Source: Cymodocea nodosa (Eukaryota > Streptophyta > Magnoliopsida > Alismatales > Cymodoceaceae). Taken from it: a stretch of 64,000 nt of DNA. Position numbers and translations under genes: made by a program. Under the pieces are notes generated by a model. It made no database searches and was not told the origin of the DNA. It saw nothing but the letters and a program-made list of their open reading frames with translations. This document shows positions 13,701-23,276 of this stretch, piece after piece (position 1 is the first letter of the stretch; every line of letters starts with the position of its first letter). Where the stretch lies: the NCBI GenBank assembly GCA_036874045.1, contig CM072335.1:1074001-1138000 (forward strand), given 5' to 3'.

Positions 13701-15660
13701 AAGTAAAAAATGCTTTTTTTAAAGCTTTTAGCATCTTGGTATGATAAAAATTTTTACCAAATGGGATTTATAAACCAAACATCTTGAATGTGTGAGAGAT
13801 GTCCATATTGGCTTATCAAAAGAAAAGTCAACTTTTATAAAAGCCTGCTTGTCCATAATCCTTACCAAACTAGGCCTAAATTTGATCAAAAACTAGTCAA
13901 TGCAAATTATGAAATGAAATCACCTTAACTAAAGATGGAAAGTACAAATAAATAGCAGTTCAAAAACAATACAAGCAACATAGTAGTCTACAAGACCCTA
14001 CTTGGAATACACGACACTTTATCAAACATGCTGTGAAAGATTAAAGTTGTGTTTGAAACTGCAGTTGAGAATAAAGCATTTTCAGAAAAGCTAGTTCATT
14101 AGAAAGCAACACTGTTTGTAGCTTTTTTGATGATTTTTGTGTAAAAAAAAAAAGGACAGTCCTAAAAATATAGGACAATGCTTTCATGACTTTTACATAA
14201 ACGGATTCCATTTTTCTGAAAAGCATTAAATTGAATAGAAATATAAAAGTTGAAACCACTAGGTGTGTTTGGAAACATGTTTTAAAAAGGCTTTTCTAAA
14301 AAAGTTATGATGGAACCATAGTCTTAAATGCAATCACAGGTTTTGTTTGGAATTGTGGTTGGGATTACAGATTTTTAAGAAAAAATATTTTATTATAAAG
14401 TAGTATTATTTGCATCTTTTTTAGTGATTTTTGTGTAAATATAAAAAACATCATGAGGATAGTCCTAAAAATGAAAGACATTGTTTCTATATTTTTTCCA
14501 TAACTTAACTTTCATCATCTTTGCAAAAAACACTGGATTTGATTGCAACATTGAACAAAAAAAGTGCATTTTCAAAAAAAGTTGAAATGACTAGGTGCAT
14601 TCGGAAATGCATTATGAAAAAAGAAATGTTTTTCTAGAAAAACTGTGATGGAATGGTAATTTCAAACGCAGACCACTTCAAAAACACATTTATCAGTAAT
14701 TTAAAAGAAACCAAAAGTAGTCTGATACCAATTGGTAGTCCCTACTCCCTGTGAAGCACAAGAAAGCAGCATGAGTAAACTGAACTTCTAGTAGCATATT
14801 TTCCTCTGAAAACTGTAACTCAGTTATATATTACCTATTAGTAAAATAAAATGTTTTTACTTGCGTGCCCTCGAAAAGTAACGAATTACTTGTGAGCCAT
14901 TTTTTTTTTGCTTAAACGCCACTAAAAGTATTCTTTTTTTAATGGCATGTAAGCAAATAAAAGTAGTATGCAAGTAATTTGGTACCTTTTCCAAGATAAA
15001 TAGGGTATAAGTGTAACAGGAAAATCAGAACAGGAGCATATTTGGATAATTAGCAAGCTCCAAGCAAGCCCAAGTATAAGATTTCCAACTGACGATACAT
15101 TTACTGTGTTGACAAACTCATGCAGAATTACGATAGTACATCATACTAATTCTCTACGCAACAAAGTAATAAACTAAGAGAGAAAAGAAAAATCAGTGGA
15201 TACCATCTTCATCCCGCACGTCAATATCGAGCTTCAATTCCTCCAGCAAGTACTTGCACATCTCAAGCCTCCCCTCCCTCGCAGCGAAGTGAAGAGCAGT
15301 CCTTTTGTTGGCGTCTTTCACATCGGCCGCCGTCTTAGACAACCCCTTCTTCTCCTCGTCCAACCGCATACCAATCTCTGCACAGCATTGTCCATCAAAA
15401 AGTCACATCTGCCTGATCTATGAAAACCAAATGACTCCCCAAAGAGGAACGAACTTTTGAACAACTCGAGGTTCCCGGTGCATGCCGCGTCGAGAAAAAC
15501 CTTCACTTGCTTCCTCACTGCAACAAGAAAGGCACGCAGAATGCTCTAAAGGTGAGAAAGAGTTGAACAGAAATCACAGATTTGCAGGAAAAGATCGCTG
15601 TTTTCGCGGAATTGGCGATCGGAGTCAACCTGCGAGGGCAGCTGATCCATCGGAAGCCAT
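7738..15660 (-). CDS. TPR10: Ankyrin-repeat plus TPR protein (TPR10-like)
   Basis: Twelve exons in transcript order: 15660-15630, 15517-15455, 15377-15204, 13283-13152, 12483-12344, 11824-11738, 10497-10372, 9969-9817, 9609-9547, 8743-8642, 8075-7905, 7824-7738. All junctions are GT-AG, phases agree, and the sum is 1329 nt (442 residues). Residues 20-290 are ankyrin repeats (RTALHFAAREGRLEMCKYLL, TPLLHASRQGHIVTVKYLL, TPLLWAAGHGQEEAVNILL, TALHIAADNG). Residues 325-440 are three TPR motifs (LSNRSLCWIRLGQAEQALAD, CYREGAALRLLQ). The layout matches the plant TPR10 type (Arabidopsis At3g04710), cytosolic TPR proteins related to Hsp90/Hsp70 co-chaperones. The clamp residues N of SNRSL, K of WAKAC and R of CYREG are present. 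The first clamp Asn (usually GN in the first helix) reads GQDAF here. The final exon ends right after FRL. Confidence 0.92.
13543..13877. mobile_element. MITE with 25-bp terminal inverted repeats
   Basis: Left end AGGCACAGTTTGGTAAGG (from 13543) and right end CCTTACCAAACTAGGCCT (to 13877) are inverted copies over about 25 bp with three mismatches. The element is about 335 bp, lies in intron 3 of the ankyrin-TPR gene, and has no coding capacity. GGCC-GTTTGG ends recall Tourist/PIF or hAT MITEs. The flanks CAA and TAA do not give a clean target duplication, so the superfamily is open. Confidence 0.65.
14045..14690. repeat. MITE-like repeat cluster, two diverged copies
   Basis: Two diverged copies of one unit (about 14045-14260 and 14340-14600) share the phrases GTGATTTTTGTGTAAA-like, GGACAGTCCTAAAAAT-like and ACTAGGTG.GTTTGGAAA. 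The outermost ends (GTGTTTGAAACTGCAG near 14049 and the inverse of TTTCAAACGCAGACC near 14660) look like decayed terminal inverted repeats. It is non-coding and lies in intron 3 of the ankyrin-TPR gene. Confidence 0.5.
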
Positions 15661-16250
15661 CTCTAGAGCGTCGAACTAAAACCCTAGAGTTTTCCCAGAT
15701 GTTGCAGAGGTTTTAGTATCGCCGAGGAGGACAACGTCGGGGTTTTTTTTTTGCAGGAAAATGGTACTGTAGATATTTACAGCAAATGGTAAATTTAAAA
15801 TTTATTAATATTAATTTATAAATACATTACAAAAAATGATAATTTATAAATATTTATGTTAAATATAACATTGATGATTATAAATTTTAAATTAATATAT
15901 TTAAACTACAGAACATCAATACCAGCAGCAATGTTAGACTCATTAAGTTAATAAAGTTGGTAAAATAGAAAGAAACTAAAGTAAAATACAGATATTGGCT
16001 AAATAAGACCAGGATTGTACAAAAAATTCAAAATTCGTAAATAATTCGAACTCCATTTCATCTCGATTCGTTCGTAAAATGAATTAAACTTCCATAAAAA
16101 GTATTTATTTATTAAAAATTTGGTTTGATTCAATTAATAAATATTATTTAATTATAATTATATATTATCTTAAAAATATAAAAATAATTATATAAAAACA
16201 CTGGGATATTACCCTGATCCACCGCCCAAATCGCCTCGACCACCACTCCC
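15661..16250. promoter_or_regulatory. Shared divergent promoter region
   Basis: These 590 bp separate the start codons of the minus-strand ankyrin-TPR gene and the plus-strand CFM3 gene, so both promoters must lie here unless leader introns extend further. The middle (15770-16200) is very AT-rich. I cannot assign a TATA box with confidence. Confidence 0.45.
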
Positions 16251-19200
16251 ATGGCCTTCACCTCCACCTCCTCACTCCACCCCGCGGCCCTCCATTCGCT
16301 CGCCAAGCTCCAGCCCTCCCCACTACTCTTCCTCTGCCGCTCCCATTCATCCCTCCCTCCTCCTCGGAAACCCCGCTTCTTGACTCCCGTGCTTGGCCTC
16401 ACCTCGACCACCAGCACGCCCTCCTCCTCTTCTTCACGTCCGAGCTGGATCGACAAATGGAAGCAAACTCACCCCATGAAGCTCCCAAAACGCCCTCGGG
16501 CGGTGGTGGACTACCGAGGAAGTGGCGTATCCGAGGACGACGAAGAGGAGTTTGGCACGAGCAGGAGCACCGGGAGCAGCACCATGGAGAGGATCGTGGA
16601 GAAGCTGAAGAGATACGGATACGTGGAAGACGTGGAGGAGACAAAGGAGGCGGCTTTTCCGGAGAAGGGATCCGTGGAGGACGTTTTCTATGCGGAGGAC
16701 GGGGTTCTGCCGAATACGAGAGGTGGATTGTCGTCGGGGGAGGAGCTGGCCAGGTTCCCATGGGAGAAGCCGAAGGAGGAAGCTCCTGGAGTGGGTCCGG
16801 CGAGGCGGAAGGCGAGCAAGTCTTCGCTGGCCGAGCTTACGCTCCCTGCAGGTGAACTGAGGAGGCTGAGGCACTTGGCGATCAGGATGAAGTCGAAGAC
16901 GAAGATCCGTGGTGCCGGGGTCACTAAGGAGATCGTGGATAAGATTCACGATAAGTGGAAAACGGAGGAGGTTGTGAGGCTCAAGTGCGAAGGACCTCCT
17001 GCTCTCAACATGAAACGAATGCATGAAATTTTGGAGGTTCATCTTTTCCTCTTTCTCGATTTTCTTATATTAAGTTGAAATTTTCGGAATTCCGAGTTGA
17101 CAATAAAATTAAGTACTTGTTGATAGAATATAAGCTAGATTACTAAAGTCAGACTCATGTTGGTAGCTTAATCGGCGTAATGGACTAATGGAGAATACAA
17201 ACAAAAGGCCGAAGCCCATGTTTTCCACTTTGGGCACGGAAATATGTTTGCCTACTCTGAACACGGAGAGTCTGGTTTCTTCATGTTTCCAAACCACAGA
17301 ATATTGTTCTCCATGTTACCTGGATCTCTGTTTGTGTGTGTTTTATAATGATATTGGTTTTTGGATTCACTAAGATACAAACTTTCATGGAAGTTACAAG
17401 TATCACTGCCTTAGTCAATTGAGCTATTGTAGTTTGTGTTGAGATATCTTGTTAAGATATTTAAAACCTGCTTCTTTTTACGTTGAGATGTTTACATCCT
17501 TAGCTTATCTTTTAAAGCTAAATTCTAAGTTATAATGTTGAATATAAGCTATAATATTGCTATTTCTTGCATATCCATTTCTACATGCAGCCAAGACTAC
17601 ATCTTTAATCACATGAACTCAATCCCATGTATGGATAGAGTTTTTTTTTCACCCATTGCCATGCCATGTAAGGATAATCAACCGAGCCTGACAAGAAAGT
17701 TGATGTTTGCTAACAGAGGAAAACTGGAGGATTGGTGATATGGAGATCAGGCAGTTCTATTTCCTTGTATCGGGGTGTCAGTTACGAGCTTCCTCAGCCA
17801 GTGAAAAAACATGGTGTTCCTCTTACAGGACTGGGCTCCACAAACAATGCTAAAAGTCTCAGCTATCCTAGTGAAAATGTTGACAGTGAAATTGCACAAT
17901 CTCTTTCTGATGGTGATGCATCCTATCCAAGGAACAAGGATTATAATAGATCACAAACTGATCTCAAATATGAGCATGAAGTGGACAGTCTGTTAGATCA
18001 CTTGGGTCCTAGGTACACTGATTGGTCAGGATGTGATCCATTGCCAGTGGATGCAGATCTACTTCCTGGATATATCCCTGGTTATGAGCCACGTTTTAGA
18101 ATTCTTCCTTATGGAGTGAGGCGTAGTCTTGGCATGAAAGACCAAACAAACTTGAGGAGACTAGCTAGGGTTCTGCCACCTCACTTTGCACTGGGTAATA
18201 TGTTTATGCATTTTCTTCATCATGTTGGTTAGCAGAGTGCATGTCTTATCATTGACATATTTTTCTTTTCATTTTTTTACTTGTTAAGGAAGAAGCAGGC
18301 AACATCAAGGATTGGCTGCTGCTATGTTGAAACTTTGGGAAAAAAGTACAATAGCAAAGATTGCTTTGAAACGAGGGGTGCAACTTACAACCAGTGAGCG
18401 AATGGCAGAAGACCTTAAAGTAATCTTATATCATTAATAATACACAAGTCAATTCTTACCCTGACTTTGTTTTTCCAATTCGATTAAAATTGTTCCCTTT
18501 TAGTTTGATTCAAGTTTTTTCATTAGTTAATCTTGTTTTAGGTATGCATGTCTCTTCTTTAATAATTTTTTACATGTTGTGCAAGCATGGGGTTTACCTT
18601 CTAATCATGCATTATCTACTTGGCATGCTTTTCACTTTTTAGGCTCACTATCTTTTTAGTATGAACATGGATTTGAACTTGGAAAATCTATTCATTATAG
18701 CATGTTATTTGCGCTTTCTTAAATAAAATGACCATTTCTACTTATATCAGATAAAAAAAATTGTTTTGATTCCATCTTTTGCTTTTTACACCTGGAACAT
18801 TCATTGCATCTTGTATCCATTGCAGAAATTGACAGGAGGTACACTTCTCTGTAGGAACAAGGATTACATTGTGTTTTATAGGGGAAAGGACTTTCTAGCT
18901 CCAGAAGTCACAGAGGCTTTGCTTGAAAGGGAAAAATTGGCAAAGTCATTGCAGGATGAAGAGGAACAAGCTAGAGCAAAGGCTTCATTTTCAGTTTTTT
19001 CTAACATATCGACAGTTGAGGAGTCTGGGACTGCTGGTACACTCACTGAAACACAAGAAGCAGATGCCAGATGGGCAAAGCAGTTGGACGATAATGACAT
19101 GGATAAAATGGCTCAAGCTGCTGAAATTGCAAGGCATGCTAAGCTTGTGAGGAAGCTTGAGAGAAAATTATTTCTAGTGAGTTTATAAATATTCTCCTTG

Positions 19201-22200
19201 CTATTATCATTCTATTTGCCATTGTTGATTACATTTATTGGTTTTGTAAACTTTGTTCAATTTCTGAAGTGTAGTTGCATGCATAACCACTTTTAAAATT
19301 TTTGTAAATTCCTGTCTGAATTAAAATATTTATGGTATCATTTTTATTAGAAGTTTTCATTATTTCCGTTGATTCTTTATTTTGTTGGAAATATTGAACA
19401 AGGCATATGAGAAATTGGTCGTAAGAAAATACATCTCGTGTTCATCATGTCCAATTAGTCTATTAGGCGCTATTACATATCTATGGTTTCCATCACCATT
19501 GCTTAGACTCCACTTGTCAGTGTCAATCACAGAGGATAGCTTTTGAAGTGCTTTATACTTATTTAAGAAATCTTGATTAAAAGCAAAAAGTGGTTTAGTT
19601 TATAACTGACACTCAATAATTTCCTGTGCTTATCAAAGATAGGTTAGGGGAAGGTACTAGCTAGATACTTAAAACAGAAGGCATTTCCTTAAAAAATGAT
19701 TTCCTTTTTTTAGAAGAACTTCAAGCTTAAATTGGGCCCTTCTTCTATCCATGATGTTCTTTATATACCCTGCTATTTCTAATAACATTGACATAAATCT
19801 TTATGTGCATATATGTACCTAATTTCCTTGTATTTACCTGCTTTTCTACAGTTCCACTTATTCTCTTACATGCTTCCATTAGTTATAACTGCACAGCATA
19901 TTGCTATTTTAATGAAGTTGAGATGATACTGAAGTGCTGCACTTACTCTACTAGGTAGTGTATGTTATTTGATAGATTGTTTATTTTTGCAACTCCAAGT
20001 GATAGGTGGCTTTTTGGTACCAATGGTATTTATGGCACTCGTACTGACGAGCAATGACTCAAATATGAATCATATTATTGAAGAACCAAGGCTCGGTAGA
20101 AAATTGTACTGAGAAATGAGGATGTGAATTGATGTTTAAGTGAATACGGTGTAGATCTTTTGTAGAAAATGATGGTGAAGTGGAGGATATAGTACTTTCT
20201 TTTTTTAAGTGAGCATGAGAGAAAAAAGCATTTTGGTGAAAGGAACATGATAGGCATACTTAAATAATAATACTAATAACAACCATGACTAGAATGCATG
20301 GAAGAGTTGGCATTTTCTTTTAAGTGAAACAAGGGGCAAAAGCCAGGAAGTGGTTGGCAAGCTGTCATGGTGGTAGGAAGGGCTCCATCAGAAAATTGGC
20401 AAATATCAGATAGCAAATCTCATTTTCTATCCATTCAGTGCATGTTTTGTGTCTAGAATATTTGAAAATTTCTTTGGTCATGAGCTGGATAGCGTATTTA
20501 TATGAAAGATCTATTTTTGTTAATCAGCTGTGTGGTTTCATGCAAAATTGCAACAATATAATTATGTTTGGGATATATCTCAGGCACGTGATGACTACAT
20601 TTAACCTTTTCTGTTGCTATGAGTATCACCTTGATTATTTTTGTTTTTATTCACCAGGCAGAGAAGAAATTGGCAAAAGGTGAGAGGGCTTTAGGCAAAG
20701 TAGAGGAATTCTTGAAGCCAACTGACCACAAACCTGATCCAGAAAGCATCACTGATGAAGAAAGGTTCATGTTTCGAAAGCTTGGATTGAAAATGAAGGC
20801 TTTCTTACTACTCGGTAACTTTTTGTTCATAAATTTTGAGATGTTTTTGAATTGTTGTTTTGCTGGATAAATTAAAAAGTACTTGTACTGTTTCAATGCT
20901 TGCGGAATTTTATTTCCCGTGGTTTTCTTTAATAGGTTTTCTGGATAAATTAAAAAATATTCTATGGTTTCTTTTAATGCTTCATTTTCAATTCAATTTT
21001 TTTGAACAGCATTTTCAATTGAAAGTCTTCCTTGCTAGAAACGAAATTAAAGTCCATTATCTTATTTGCAGAAATTTTAAGAAATATCATTTTCCTGTAA
21101 ACGATAGCATGATTCATGACCGCTTTCAATATTCTATTTTTTTCTTTGTTTCACTAGTTTTATGCATATTTTAGTTAGAACTTCTCTTGATTTCTGAAAA
21201 TGTCTACGTGCAGGGAGGCGTGGAGTATTTGATGGCACTGTGGAAAACATGCATCTGCACTGGAAGTACAGGGAATTAGTTAAAATTATTGTGAAAGCCA
21301 AGACTTTTGCACGGGTGAGGAATGTTGCATTGTCACTAGAGGCTGAGAGTGGTGGAGTCCTAGTCTCTGTGGACAAGGTTTCAAAAGGATTTGCTATAAT
21401 TGTGTATCGTGGAAAAGACTACCAGCGTCCTCGTTCACTCAGACCTAAGAATTTATTGACAAAGAGGAAAGCTCTGGCAAGGTCTATTGAGCTCCAGAGA
21501 CGTGAGGTCAGTTTATAACTTATAATTGTTTGTTTGTGAAATTTATAAATTGTTGCATAGAGACTAAACAAATGTTTTTGTTGTTGCATTTTTTTATTAG
21601 CTACCATCTAAGATTACTAAAAAGGATGCCTAAATATCAAATTCTTTGATACCAGTGATACAGTTCTTCAGACAATCCGTTGATGAGTTTTATTTTCCAT
21701 AACAATAACAGGCTCTTAATGTACACATCTTCAATATGCACAAAAGGGTGGAGAAGCTTAGATCAGAACTTGTAAGTGATCTATTTTTTACCTTTGAGAT
21801 TGATCGGTGCTTGAGGCTTGTTTTTTTTTCATTGAATTCATTTTCTTGGTTGGTGTATTTTTGCCTATTTTACTCATATTTCTAATTCATTTGCCTTATC
21901 TAAATATCAATAGCTTCAAATGGAAGTTGTTGAAGGACATGGAGATGAGGAGCTATATGCAAAACTAGATTCCACATATCCATCCGGTGATGAAGATGCA
22001 GAGGTAGATATTCAAGTAATTTTTTTCGTTTTGCATGTTAGCTGAGTCATGGTGATTCACATGTGCACAGCCCCAAACTATGAAATACACCATAGCACAT
22101 CCACAAAATTGCATTCTTAAATTGAACTACATTTTATTACTGATGAATGGACATCTGTGTTTGTGGTAGGATGAGGATGACAAATCATACCTCGAAACTT

Positions 22201-22499
22201 TTGAGGGAGCGGTTGATGATGATGGTGCTTATGTTAGCGAGGACAATGAGGGCATAACTGTTGAGAATACTCTTAGTAATGACGATAATGATATTAGCAA
22301 TGATGAGACTAATGACTACAAGCAAGATGGCATCAATGTTGAGGTCGACAAGGAGGATTCCAATGTCAGTTTTCATTCGGTAATAAACTCCCACAATCAC
22401 TATACTTCATCGCCTTCTAGAGATTCAGAATCTTATGTGTTGTATGATTCTCATACTTGCACCAGCAATAACAGCTTAAATGAAGCAGCCAAAATTTGA
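16251..22499 (+). CDS. CFM3: CRM-domain chloroplast group II intron splicing factor (CFM3 type)
   Basis: Nine exons: 16251-17036, 17717-18194, 18289-18419, 18826-19176, 20658-20814, 21214-21506, 21712-21771, 21914-22003 and 22170-22499. The sum is 2676 nt (891 residues) and all phases agree. The N-terminus is Ser/Pro/Leu-rich and poor in acids, as in a plastid transit peptide. Three CRM RNA-binding domains follow. CRM1 (about 196-288) has [17 protein letters not shown] and [20 protein letters not shown]2 (about 397-493) has [23 protein letters not shown]3 (about 612-711) has [15 protein letters not shown]. The family binds group II introns in chloroplasts, with CAF proteins, and promotes splicing; three CRM domains and [20 protein letters not shown] fit CFM3 better than CAF1/2. 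The acidic tail (783-891) is Asp/Glu/Asn-rich and poorly conserved. Exon 8 could instead end at 22015, adding four codons in frame. Confidence 0.92.
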
Positions 22500-23276
22500 A
22501 ATTCAAGTTGATTGTCTTAGTCATTGATGTCCAAAAAAAAAGTAGCTACGAAAATTCAATTTGTAAAGTAGTCAGCTGCACAAGGTAAAAGAGTTTTGCA
22601 TGTAAGAGGGCAAGTGTTCATTCATTCTTTAGATGTGCTTTTCTTGAGATAGCATGATATATTATATCAATGCCTGCTCCGTTTGAGGTGCATCTATTGT
22701 GTTTGTTTATTAGAGTCAAATTCCAAGCCCGGCAACTATGTTCATCAACTGGGCAAGCATTGACCATCTTCGTGGTTACTTTTCTAGTCTCTAAACCCTA
22801 ATAACTTCATTTTCATATTATCTTTTTTATGACCTCGATTTCTAGTGGAAACATGCATATGATAAAAGAATTTTTAAATTTCTGAATTAGAATTTCAAAA
22901 TCCATCAACAGTTAGGGTAGGGTCTATATTTTCCTGAGGTCATCGTCACTAATTAACACACGTCAAAGAACACCTCACATTTTCGTTGATTTAGTCATCC
23001 CCCCATTCATATAGGAGACCATGACATATATGGTACACTCTGGGCTAATGTCAGCCGAGAGACACCCAAGAAAACCCAAAAAAGCAAAGGAAGAAGGGGA
23101 AAAAGAATATAATCCCCAACTATCATAACTGTTTCTTTCTAAAATCAGAGGCTCTTATTCTCTTCCATTCTCCTCCATCCACCCATCCTCATGTTATAAC
23201 TCCTCCTCCACCCTTGCTAAGAATTGCTCTTGTCCTCATTTTGCAAGGCCCTTGGGTCTCTTCATTCTCTCACTGC
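22500..23276. promoter_or_regulatory. CFM3 3' UTR and LRR-extensin promoter
   Basis: Same-strand spacer of about 780 bp. The left part should carry the CFM3 3' UTR. The C/T-rich stretch just before 23277 (about 23155-23215) looks like the leader of the LRR-extensin gene. I recognise no further gene. Confidence 0.4.

Noticed and set aside
16399-17042. Open frames on the minus strand of CFM3 exon 1
   Set aside because: They are antisense shadows of a GC-rich exon; the plus frame joins the CRM domains.
23214-23276. Upstream extension of the LRR-extensin to 23214
   Set aside because: The extension starts at TTG rather than ATG and would bury the signal peptide 21 residues inside the protein.
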